From NCBI RefSeq assembly GCF_049803835.1, contig NZ_JBNAGK010000015.1:85223-149222 (forward strand): a stretch of DNA of 64,000 nucleotides, read 5' to 3'. Under the pieces are notes generated by a model. The model did no database searches. It worked only from the letters and a program-made list of their open reading frames with translations, and was not told where the DNA came from. Position numbers and translations under genes: made by a program. The stretch comes from Pacificoceanicola sp049803835. GTDB taxonomy: Bacteria > Pseudomonadota > Alphaproteobacteria > Rhodobacterales > Rhodobacteraceae. Positions 1-6,950 of this stretch are shown one piece after another (position 1 is the first letter of the stretch; each line of letters starts with the position of its first letter).

Positions 1-484
1 AAGGAAAGAGGTTTTCATGTTGGCATATGCCCCTGTTGTGTAATGCGGCGGTCTCGTCCGGCAGGTCCCCCACGGCTTGTGCCGCAGTGCCGGAGATCGC
101 TGCCGCGATCCGTGATATGAACGGGAAAACTCGGTTCAGGTCCCCTCGTGACGCCAGCCATCCAGGTGGCCAGCGTCGAGGAGCATTAAGGGCGCCTTAC
201 CCCGCGTGATCCCGAAACTTCTGCGGTCGGCAGTGTGGATCACGGTCGGTCGATTAAATTTTATGCTGCATTGCACGAGAATGTTTAATCTTTGTGCAGA
301 TGTGAACGTGATCTAGCCGAAGATCGGCGTGGAGCGCTCCTTTTTTCACCATTTCAGGTTGTGGAGATTCTGTTTATGAAGCGCCGGGCGAACCGGATCC
401 CGCCAATTCCGCCGCAGAAGCGCTTTCCAAGCAAAGCCGGCCGCGTGTATACGGCTGCAAACCCTAGTTCCAGAGGAAGACCCC
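1..484. other. Left-edge gene-free stretch upstream of dapD
   Basis: No convincing gene is seen here. The short open frames lack ribosome sites and family resemblance. Around 250-295 the DNA becomes AT-richer than its surroundings, which suits a promoter region for dapD, but I cannot place a clear -35/-10 pair. The upstream gene, if any, lies outside the window. Confidence 0.5.
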
Positions 485-1312
485 ATGTCCAACGCACAGC
501 TCGAAACCGCCATCGAATCCGCCTGGGAGGCCCGCGACACTATCACGCCGTCCACCACCGGCGAGACGCGCGAGGCGATCGAGGACACGCTGAACGCGCT
601 GGACAGCGGTTCGTTGCGGGTTGCGGAGAAGCAGGCGGACGGCAGCTGGCACGTGAACCAGTGGGCAAAGAAGGCCGTGCTGCTGGGCTTCCGCATCAAG
701 GACATGGAAGAGCAGTCCGGCGGCCCGCAGGGCTCCGGCTGGTGGGACAAGGTCGACAGCAAGTTCAAGGGCTGGGGCGCGAACCAGTGGAAGGCCGCGG
801 GCTTCCGCGCCGTGCCGAATTGCGTGGTGCGCAAGTCCGCCTATATCGCGCCGGGCGTGGTCCTGATGCCGTCCTTCGTCAACCTCGGCGCCTATGTCGA
901 CGAGGGCACCATGGTCGACACCTGGGCAACCGTCGGCTCCTGTGCGCAGATCGGCAAGGGCGTGCACCTCTCCGGCGGCGTCGGCATCGGCGGCGTGCTG
1001 GAGCCGATGCAGGCCGGCCCGACCATCATCGAGGACAACTGCTTCATCGGCGCCCGCTCCGAAGTGGTCGAGGGCTGCATCATCCGCGAGGGCTCCGTCC
1101 TCGGCATGGGCGTCTACATCGGCAAATCGACGAAGATCGTCGACCGCGAGACCGGCGAAGTGATGTATGGCGAAGTGCCTCCCTACTCCGTCGTGGTCTC
1201 CGGCTCCATGCCGTCGAAGAACGGCATCAACCTGTATTGCGCCGTGATCGTGAAGCGGGTGGACGAGCAGACCCGCTCCAAGACCGGCATCAACGAGCTG
1301 CTGCGCGACTGA
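485..1312 (+). CDS. dapD: 2,3,4,5-tetrahydropyridine-2,6-dicarboxylate N-succinyltransferase
   Basis: This is DapD, the cytoplasmic enzyme that transfers succinyl from succinyl-CoA to tetrahydrodipicolinate in the succinylase branch of lysine and meso-diaminopimelate synthesis. The 275-residue length matches the family. The N-terminal half is helical. From about residue 110 the protein has the hexapeptide-repeat pattern of left-handed beta-helix acyltransferases (repeated I/V-G-x-G-V and similar steps, including a GIGGV stretch) and the family end around KTGINELLRD. An AGAGGAAGA purine tract lies just before the ATG. The next lysine gene, dapE, lies about 2 kb downstream on the same strand, so the two are linked but not adjacent. 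A hairpin terminator follows the stop. Confidence 0.97.
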   Translation: MSNAQLETAIESAWEARDTITPSTTGETREAIEDTLNALDSGSLRVAEKQADGSWHVNQWAKKAVLLGFRIKDMEEQSGGPQGSGWWDKVDSKFKGWGANQWKAAGFRAVPNCVVRKSAYIAPGVVLMPSFVNLGAYVDEGTMVDTWATVGSCAQIGKGVHLSGGVGIGGVLEPMQAGPTIIEDNCFIGARSEVVEGCIIREGSVLGMGVYIGKSTKIVDRETGEVMYGEVPPYSVVVSGSMPSKNGINLYCAVIVKRVDEQTRSKTGINELLRD

Positions 1313-1335
1313 CCGCGCTTCGGGCGCGACAGACC

Positions 1336-1362
1336 GTAGGGCGGGGCTATGCCCCGCCTTTT
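1336..1362 (+). terminator. Hairpin terminator after dapD; also a copy of the GTAGGGCGGGG repeat
   Basis: A GGCGGGGC stem pairs with GCCCCGCC across a three-base TAT loop and is followed by TTTT. It lies 24 bases after the dapD stop and fits an intrinsic terminator. The left arm begins with GTAGGGCGGGG, a string that recurs at 31714 and 37274. Confidence 0.75.
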
Positions 1363-1379
1363 GCACGAAGGAGGCCGCC

Positions 1380-1724
1380 ATGGCCACGGACAAGACCGAC
1401 AAACCGAAGAAGCCCCGCAGGCAGCAGGTCTTCACCCTGCTGGTCGAGGTCGGCCGCAAGGACGGTGACGGGCTGCCCAAGGACAGCACCGGCGCGGCTC
1501 TGATGTGTTACGCCTCCGGCGTGGACGAAGCGGAGGCGGTGCGCGAGACCGTGGCCATCCTCAAGCAGGCGGACATGGCGCCGCTGGATGTGACCGGCTA
1601 CGGCACGCTTGAAGAGCGCATCGAGCAGGGCCATGAGGTCGAAGACGACGAACGCGCGTTGATGGATCGGGCTTTGGCCGAAAACGCCGTCATCGTCGCC
1701 CAGGTCAACCCGTTCTTCGACTGA
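1380..1724 (+). CDS. Conserved small acidic protein of unknown function
   Basis: The gene encodes a 114-residue soluble protein with a lysine/proline-rich start (about residues 2-14) followed by an acidic alpha/beta body. I do not recognise a named domain. A GAAGGAGG ribosome site precedes the ATG. The protein has one cysteine, no signal peptide and no membrane segment. The residues around 30-60 (alternating hydrophobic strand, then a helix starting VDEAEAVRE) suggest a small compact fold. It lies between the dapD terminator and a small membrane protein gene. Similar proteins are probably widespread in Rhodobacterales, but that is from memory. Function is unknown. Confidence 0.8.
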   Translation: MATDKTDKPKKPRRQQVFTLLVEVGRKDGDGLPKDSTGAALMCYASGVDEAEAVRETVAILKQADMAPLDVTGYGTLEERIEQGHEVEDDERALMDRALAENAVIVAQVNPFFD

Positions 1725-1796
1725 CACCAAAGGTCCGGATTTGACGGAACCCAATCCTGCGTTAACCTGTTGCCTACTGGGCAACGGGAGACAGAC

Positions 1797-2042
1797 GTGG
1801 GACTTGGCTTTTTTCTATCCATCATCATCGGCGGGCTTGCGGGCTGGATCGCGAGCAAGCTGATGAAGGCCGACACCGGCCTCATCCTCAACATCGTGCT
1901 CGGCATCATCGGCGCGGCGGTGCTGAATTTCCTTCTGGCGCGGGCCGGGATCTATGCCGAGCGGGCCGTACTGCCGCAGCTGATCGTCGGTGCGGCCGGG
2001 GCCAGCCTGCTGATCTGGGTCACCCGGCAGCTGCGCGGCTGA
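1797..2042 (+). CDS. GlsB/YeaQ/YmgE-family small membrane protein
   Basis: An 81-residue integral membrane protein with three hydrophobic stretches (about residues 3-20, 25-47 and 55-75). The Gly-rich first segment, GGLAGWIASKL, is typical of the transglycosylase-associated/GlsB (YeaQ/YmgE) stress-protein family, whose members are usually about 80 residues. The GTG at 1797 is chosen over an upstream TTG at 1770 because GGGAG lies seven bases before it. The gene ends tail to tail with the converging Hint-domain gene, with no spacer. The biochemical role of the family is unsettled; membrane or stress association is family knowledge only. Confidence 0.82.
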   Translation: MGLGFFLSIIIGGLAGWIASKLMKADTGLILNIVLGIIGAAVLNFLLARAGIYAERAVLPQLIVGAAGASLLIWVTRQLRG

Positions 2043-3116
2043 TCACGCCGCCCGCGCCTGCGCCAGCGTGATCGCCTCGAAGCTGCCGAGCACCTTGAGC
2101 CCGGCGCGCGCGTGTTCCGGCATCAGGCCCCGCGGGCACTCCGCCAGCAGGCTGCGCGCAACGTGATCGCAACGGCGGCGCAGGCGCCCGATATAGAGGC
2201 TCTCCACCTCCGCCTCCGCCGCGATAAGCGCTTCGTGCCTCGGCAACAAAAGCTGGTGATACCGCACGAAGCGGTGGCCGGTCTCGTACTGCGCCGCGAA
2301 CCCGTTGACGAGGCTCTGTGCCGGAACCAGTACCGCCTCGCGACCAAAGATATACTCGACGTCCGACCCGCCGATCACCAGCCGCTGCTGCGGCGCGACG
2401 ATCAGGTCGTGGCGCAGCCCGAAATAGGGCGCACGCAGACGGACCGGCATGAAGGAGCCGAGCGCGGGCACCCGCCGCGACAGTCGCGCCAGCACCGGCA
2501 CCACGCCGTGCTCGCGCGTCTTCACCGTGTCGCCGGTCTGCATCCGCGAGACCTTTTCGTAGCCCATCGGAGTCAGCACCTGCACCTGGTCGGTCAGGGT
2601 CGGCATCGGACCGATTGGCTCTATCCGATCGGAGACCGCGAAGAAAACCACGTCGTCGTCCATGTCCCGCAGCTGAGGACGCCGCGTGATGGCATAGATG
2701 TCCTCGATCAGAAGCGGCGGCGGTGCGGGCGTGATCTGCTCCGTCACCCCGTCTCCCTCGGGCCGCTCCACCGCGATCCGGCCCTCACCCTGCGCCCTGT
2801 CCCAGCTGAACGTCACCCTCAGCACGTCGGCCCGCGCATCCCACGCCGGTTGCAACACCGTATGGAACACTTCGCCGTCCCGCGTCAGCACCAGCACGAT
2901 GCTGCCGCCCGGCACCGCGCGGAGCGAGATCGACCCAGGCCAGGGATGCCCGCGTTCGTAATGCAGCAGAGTTTGCGGCCGCCCCTCCGGCGAGATCCGC
3001 GTCTCGATCAGGATGCTGCCCCGCGCCAGCAGCGCGTCGCGCGGAGTGGTCCGCGTGTCGAAGATTTTCGGGCAGACCCAGGACTCCCCGCCGCCCAGCG
3101 TGGCGATCCAGCTCAT
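2043..3116 (-). CDS. Hint-domain protein lacking the catalytic cysteine
   Basis: A 357-residue protein. Residues 1-165 form a beta-rich N-terminal region. About 173-315 resembles the Hint (hedgehog/intein, Hint_2) domain common in Rhodobacterales: TPMG, then a GDTVKT turn, then LIVAPQQRLVIGG, AVLVPAQSLVNG and a terminal His-Glu helix. In self-processing Hint domains this block begins with a nucleophilic Cys about nine residues before the TPxG turn. Here that position is near Thr173, and the only cysteines in the protein are at about 15 and two near the C-terminus. Self-cleavage therefore looks lost. No signal peptide is visible. The gene converges on the GlsB-like gene and diverges from dapE. 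Confidence 0.8.
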   Translation of the reverse strand: MSWIATLGGGESWVCPKIFDTRTTPRDALLARGSILIETRISPEGRPQTLLHYERGHPWPGSISLRAVPGGSIVLVLTRDGEVFHTVLQPAWDARADVLRVTFSWDRAQGEGRIAVERPEGDGVTEQITPAPPPLLIEDIYAITRRPQLRDMDDDVVFFAVSDRIEPIGPMPTLTDQVQVLTPMGYEKVSRMQTGDTVKTREHGVVPVLARLSRRVPALGSFMPVRLRAPYFGLRHDLIVAPQQRLVIGGSDVEYIFGREAVLVPAQSLVNGFAAQYETGHRFVRYHQLLLPRHEALIAAEAEVESLYIGRLRRRCDHVARSLLAECPRGLMPEHARAGLKVLGSFEAITLAQARAA

Positions 3117-3295
3117 GCCGCCCCCGTCGTCAATCGTGTCATGGCCGTGTACCGCTCGCGCCCCGGCTTCTGGTCCGGGGCCTGTTGTTTTGTCCGTGAT
3201 ACCACGACGGCCTCGCCGAATCGAGTGTCATGCGCCGTTTGCCAATCCGCGCGTGGCGCGATAGCCCTTGTGCCGAGACCGCAAGGAGACCGCGC

Positions 3296-4441
3296 ATGTC
3301 CGCCACCGACCCCGTCGACCTTACCGCCCGCCTTGTGCGCTGCCCCTCCGTCACACCCGAGGAAGGCGGTGCGCTGGTGCTCCTTCGGGAGCTTCTGGAA
3401 AGCGCAGGCTTTGCCTGCACCCGCGTCGACCGGGGCGAGACGTCGAACCTTTTCGCCCGCTGGGGCGCGAAGGGCGCGGCGAAGACCTTCGGCTTCAATG
3501 GCCACACGGACGTGGTGCCCATCGGCAACCGGGGCGACTGGACCTTCGATCCTTTCGGGGCGGAGATCGATGATGGCTTCCTTTACGGGCGCGGCTCTAC
3601 CGACATGAAGTCCGGCGTTGCCGCCTTCGCCGCCGCCGCTGTGGATTTCGTGCGGGAGGCACCGCCCGATGGCGCGGTGATCCTGACCATCACCGGCGAC
3701 GAGGAAGGTGACGCAACGGACGGCACCGTGGCGCTGCTGGACTGGATGAAGGATCAGGGCGAGCAGATGGATGTCTGCCTCGTTGGCGAGCCGACCTCCC
3801 CCGATTTCATGGGCCAAATGATGAAGATCGGGCGGCGCGGGTCGCTCTCCGCCTGGTTCACCGTGACCGGCCAGCAGGGGCACTCCGCCTATCCGCATCG
3901 GGCGCTGAACCCGATGCCCGCCATGGCGCGTCTGATGGACCGGCTGTCCTCGCATACTCTGGACGAGGGCACCGAGCATTTCGACGCCTCGACGCTGGCG
4001 GTCGTGACCATCGACACCGGCAACGCCGCGACCAACGTGATCCCAGCCGAAACCCGAGCCTGCGTGAACATCCGGTTCAACGATGCGCACACCGGGGCGA
4101 CGCTGTCGGATTGGCTGCGCGCGGAAGCGGTTAAGGTTGATGCAGAGTTCGGCACGAAAACGCAGGTGAAGATCAAGATTTCGGGGGAGAGCTTCCTCAC
4201 CCCGCCGGGGCGGTTGTCGGACCTCGTCGCGGCGGCGGTGCAGGCGGAGACCAACCAGGTGCCGGAGCTCAGCACCACCGGCGGCACCTCCGACGCCCGC
4301 TTTGTCAAGGACCATTGCCCCGTGGTCGAATTCGGCCTCGTCGGCAAGCGGATGCATGCGGTGGACGAACGGGTGGAGGTTGCACAGGTGCACCAGCTCA
4401 AGGCGATCTATTCCCGCATCCTGCGGGAGTATTTCGCGTGA
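3296..4441 (+). CDS. dapE: Succinyl-diaminopimelate desuccinylase
   Basis: DapE is the M20-family di-zinc enzyme that hydrolyses N-succinyl-LL-diaminopimelate to succinate and LL-diaminopimelate, two steps after DapD. The 381-residue length is normal. Visible metal and catalytic residues are His70 and Asp72 in GHTDVVP, Asp103 in GRGSTDMK and Glu136/137 in the DEEGDA motif. The C-terminal STTGGTSDARF block and the final metal-binding His region are also typical. The start at 3296 follows AAGGAG at good spacing. The stop overlaps the GTG of the GNAT gene (GTGA), so the two are probably translationally coupled. Confidence 0.96.
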   Translation: MSATDPVDLTARLVRCPSVTPEEGGALVLLRELLESAGFACTRVDRGETSNLFARWGAKGAAKTFGFNGHTDVVPIGNRGDWTFDPFGAEIDDGFLYGRGSTDMKSGVAAFAAAAVDFVREAPPDGAVILTITGDEEGDATDGTVALLDWMKDQGEQMDVCLVGEPTSPDFMGQMMKIGRRGSLSAWFTVTGQQGHSAYPHRALNPMPAMARLMDRLSSHTLDEGTEHFDASTLAVVTIDTGNAATNVIPAETRACVNIRFNDAHTGATLSDWLRAEAVKVDAEFGTKTQVKIKISGESFLTPPGRLSDLVAAAVQAETNQVPELSTTGGTSDARFVKDHCPVVEFGLVGKRMHAVDERVEVAQVHQLKAIYSRILREYFA

Positions 4442-4860
4442 CGTTGACGGTGGAGGTGGCCGAAAACCCGCAAGCCTGTTTCGACATCCGCCGCAAGGTG
4501 TTCATCGAAGAGCAGGGGTTTACCGAAGAGGAAGAATGGGATGACCTCGACGGTGCGGCCATCCACCTTCTGATTTCGGATGATGGCCGCCCGGTGGCAA
4601 CCGCACGGCTGCTCCGTCAGGACGGCGTCGGCCGGATCGGCCGCATCTGTGTACTGAAGGAAGGGCGTGGCAAGGGTCTCGGCGCGATGCTGGTCCGCCA
4701 TGGGCTGGAGCATTTCCGGGTCGATCCGGAGATTGCCACGGTCGAACTCGGCGCACAGGTGCATGCGCTCGGATTCTACGAGAAGCTCGGGTTCACCGCC
4801 TTCGGGGAGGTGTACCTCGACGGCACGGTGCCCCATCGCGAGATGCGGTGCGTGTTGTGA
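4438..4860 (+). CDS. GNAT-family N-acetyltransferase
   Basis: A 140-residue single-domain acetyltransferase of the ElaA/YjdJ-like GNAT type. It has the N-terminal region with IRRKVFIEEQGF, the beta4-alpha3 acetyl-CoA site R-I-G-R-I-C-V followed by GRGKGLGAMLV, and the C-terminal YEKLGF block. The substrate is not predictable. The GTG at 4438 overlaps the dapE stop, and the gene's own stop overlaps the GTG of the next gene. The three genes therefore form a tightly coupled unit, although the acetyltransferase need not belong to lysine synthesis. Confidence 0.9.
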   Translation: MTLTVEVAENPQACFDIRRKVFIEEQGFTEEEEWDDLDGAAIHLLISDDGRPVATARLLRQDGVGRIGRICVLKEGRGKGLGAMLVRHGLEHFRVDPEIATVELGAQVHALGFYEKLGFTAFGEVYLDGTVPHREMRCVL

Positions 4861-5468
4861 GGCAGCGCACCCTTGTCGTGATGCTCAAGGAGCCGCGTCC
4901 AGGACGGGTCAAGACCCGGCTGGGGCGCGAGATCGGCCATACGGTTGCGGCGTGGTGGTTCCGGCATCAGGTAGCCCGACTCCTGCGCCGCCTCCGCGAT
5001 CCGCGGTGGCACGTGGTGCTCGCTGTCTCGCCGGATCACGCGGGCATGGCAAGCCGGGTCTGGCCCGGCGACCTCACCCGCCTGCAACAGGGGCGCGGCA
5101 CTCTTGGCGACCGCATGGCCCGGATGATGCGCAGCGCCCCGCCCGGGCCGGTCTGCGTCATCGGGGCGGATATACCGGGGATCGACCGAAACGGCGTTTG
5201 GGAGGCTTTCGCCACGCTTGGCGAGCATGACGCGGTGTTCGGTCCGGCGGAGGACGGCGGCTATTGGCTGGTCGGGGTGCGCAACGCGCGCGCCGTGCCG
5301 AACGGGCTGTTCGCCGGGGTGCGGTGGTCCACGGAACACGCCCTGGCCGACAGCATGGCCTCGCTCGGCCCGGCCCGGGTGGCCTTGGTGGGCATGCTGC
5401 CTGACGTCGATACGACCGTCGATTTGACTCCAGGCCAGATCCCCGCCGCCTGCGCCGGTTTCTTTTGA
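4857..5468 (+). CDS. DUF2064 (TIGR04282-type) nucleotidyl/glycosyl transferase-like protein
   Basis: About 203 residues with a GT-A-like fold. It has an N-terminal K-x-P-x-x-G-x-V-K-T-R-L block (KEPRPGRVKTRL), a central GADIPGI segment and an EDGGYWLVGV motif. These mark the DUF2064 family, sometimes named for arsenosugar synthesis or the selenodomain-associated transferase. No arsenic or selenium genes are adjacent, so the function here is open. GTG 4857 is chosen because it overlaps the previous stop as GTGA, as in the preceding junction. GTG 4848 in the same frame is possible and would add three residues. Confidence 0.85.
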   Translation: MRQRTLVVMLKEPRPGRVKTRLGREIGHTVAAWWFRHQVARLLRRLRDPRWHVVLAVSPDHAGMASRVWPGDLTRLQQGRGTLGDRMARMMRSAPPGPVCVIGADIPGIDRNGVWEAFATLGEHDAVFGPAEDGGYWLVGVRNARAVPNGLFAGVRWSTEHALADSMASLGPARVALVGMLPDVDTTVDLTPGQIPAACAGFF

Positions 5469-5480
5469 AGAAATCGGCCC

Positions 5481-5504
5481 GAACTCTTTTTCAAGAGTTC
5501 GGCG
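5481..5504. terminator. Bidirectional hairpin between converging genes
   Basis: CCGAACTCTT pairs perfectly with AAGAGTTCGG across a TTTC loop (10-bp stem). It lies between the stop of the DUF2064 gene and the stop of the converging cytochrome gene. The T-tract is short, so termination is inferred from position and stem strength. Confidence 0.6.
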
Positions 5505-5523
5505 CCATCGCACCCGGTTTGCC

Positions 5524-6738
5524 TTACTTCGTCTGGAAGGCGATCGGCCACATGAAGTCCAGCGGCTTGTACCCCTGCCCGAGATAGATCACCGTCCCGG
5601 CCTTGTCCGTCATGTTGTATCCCTTGTGCAGCGCCCCGGTCGGCACCGAGAACGGAAAGAAGGTCTCGGTCTTCGGGTTGTAGGCCGCCGTTGCGTGGCA
5701 GGCGTGGCAACTGGCTTCGAACCGCGTCCAGTACTGCGGCTGCGCGGTGTTCGGGCTGCCGGCGAAATCCTCCATGTCCGTATGGCCGAGGATAACCGGA
5801 ACCTCCCCCGTGCCATCCACGGTGAACCGGATCTGCGTGCCGTTCGGCGCGTAGGCCTGATAGCCGAAATCCGCCACGCCGCCCTCCGCCAGCACGGAGT
5901 CGATCTCCTCCGGCGGCAGCGGTGCGCGCTGGGTGATCAGCGTCTCGCGCACCTTTCGCACCCCGGAGTTGTCGTTGAATTCGAAGGTCGTCCAGAACCA
6001 GCTCGGCTCCTCGGAATAGAAGATGTCCTCCACCGGGTTCGGCAGGGATTGCATCTTCACCATGATGTGGATGCCCCGCCACCAGTAGTCGCCGCTCTCG
6101 AAATGGAACACCAGCGCTCCGTCCGGCGGCACCTCCCCCTTCGGCAATTGAAGCCAGGACGCCTTCAGTTCGACCGATCCCACCGGCATGTCCACCGCAT
6201 CATGCGTCTTGAAGAACTCTGCCACGTCGATCTTCGTCGTCAGCCCCGCGTTGATCAGGTAGTCGTAGGCCGTGCGGTTGCGCGTCACCTCCTCGTTGGC
6301 TCCGTCCGGGTCGGCGGTGGCGATGCGGCCCGCCTCGATGTCCTTTTTCTCCACCGAAGGCTCCATTTCCCGGCGCGGCAACTCATTGTCCCAGTCGAAC
6401 GGCTTGCGCGTACCGAAGGTGTCCGGATCGGTCGGCCAGGCCATCCAGACCGGCACCTTCTTCGTCGGCGTGCCGTCCCGAACGATGCCGTCGCCAATCG
6501 TGCCGTCCGGCTGCGTGTCGTCGATCACCCGGCTCACCCGGGTGAAGAACATCCACGCCAGCTTTTCGCGCTCCTCCAGCGAGCCGTTGAAGGCGAAATC
6601 CACGCAATCGGCGGCGAACACGTCGTCGGGTTTGTCGATCCATCCCGGCCCATCACAGGTGCCATCATAGCTCTGTGCAAAGGCGGGCGACGCAAGAACC
6701 GCGAGTGTCGGGGCGAGACAGTAGGCGAGACGGGACAT
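5524..6738 (-). CDS. Exported protein with one c-type haem site (CHACH)
   Basis: A 404-residue protein with a cleavable signal peptide (hydrophobic core then ASPAFAQ, cut near residue 22). One haem c attachment motif, CHACH, lies near residues 344-348, followed by a short C-terminal tail with several Met and His that could supply a sixth ligand. The body before it is rich in Trp, Phe and acidic residues, and I do not recognise a catalytic family. It is probably a periplasmic redox protein or a cytochrome fused to a substrate-binding domain. The start follows AAGGAG. Upstream lie a TATTAT -10 and a perfect CRP-type palindrome at about -40, so expression is probably activated by a CRP/FNR-family regulator. 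Confidence 0.75.
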   Translation of the reverse strand: MSRLAYCLAPTLAVLASPAFAQSYDGTCDGPGWIDKPDDVFAADCVDFAFNGSLEEREKLAWMFFTRVSRVIDDTQPDGTIGDGIVRDGTPTKKVPVWMAWPTDPDTFGTRKPFDWDNELPRREMEPSVEKKDIEAGRIATADPDGANEEVTRNRTAYDYLINAGLTTKIDVAEFFKTHDAVDMPVGSVELKASWLQLPKGEVPPDGALVFHFESGDYWWRGIHIMVKMQSLPNPVEDIFYSEEPSWFWTTFEFNDNSGVRKVRETLITQRAPLPPEEIDSVLAEGGVADFGYQAYAPNGTQIRFTVDGTGEVPVILGHTDMEDFAGSPNTAQPQYWTRFEASCHACHATAAYNPKTETFFPFSVPTGALHKGYNMTDKAGTVIYLGQGYKPLDFMWPIAFQTK

Positions 6739-6832
6739 GGCAGAGACTCCTTGGTGACGGTGTGAAGACGGACTCGGGTGCACGGGTGACGGGCGCAAAC
6801 CTGGGATGACGCGCCTAAAGATTGCAGCCAGA

Positions 6833-6838
6833 ATAATA
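6833..6838 (-). promoter_or_regulatory. Candidate -10 box for the haem protein gene
   Basis: On the minus strand the hexamer TATTAT (five of six matches to TATAAT) lies about 95 bases upstream of the start codon. A transcription start near 6826 would place the CRP-type palindrome centred at about -40, the geometry of a class II activator site. Confidence 0.4.
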
Positions 6839-6857
6839 TTACTCAATCTGAAATTGA

Positions 6858-6873
6858 TGTGACGCCAGTCACA
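6858..6873. promoter_or_regulatory. CRP-type operator (TGTGA-N6-TCACA)
   Basis: TGTGA and TCACA are separated by six bases, a perfect match to the half-sites used by CRP-like members of the CRP/FNR superfamily. The site is in the divergent region between the haem protein gene and rnr. A second inverted repeat, TCAAT-N5-ATTGA, abuts it at 6843-6857. Spacing to a TATTAT hexamer favours control of the haem protein gene rather than rnr. Which regulator binds is unknown. Confidence 0.55.
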
Positions 6874-6950
6874 GAGGGCATCAAATCGGCACCGCTGTTC
6901 CCGTGTTTCTTCGACGTGACGCCTTCCATCGCGCGTGCTAGGACAGGGCC

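Noticed and set aside
292..1503. A 403-codon open frame overlapping dapD on the same strand
   Set aside because: Arg/Gly/Pro-rich composition and no family match; it is a shadow of the dapD frame in GC-rich DNA.
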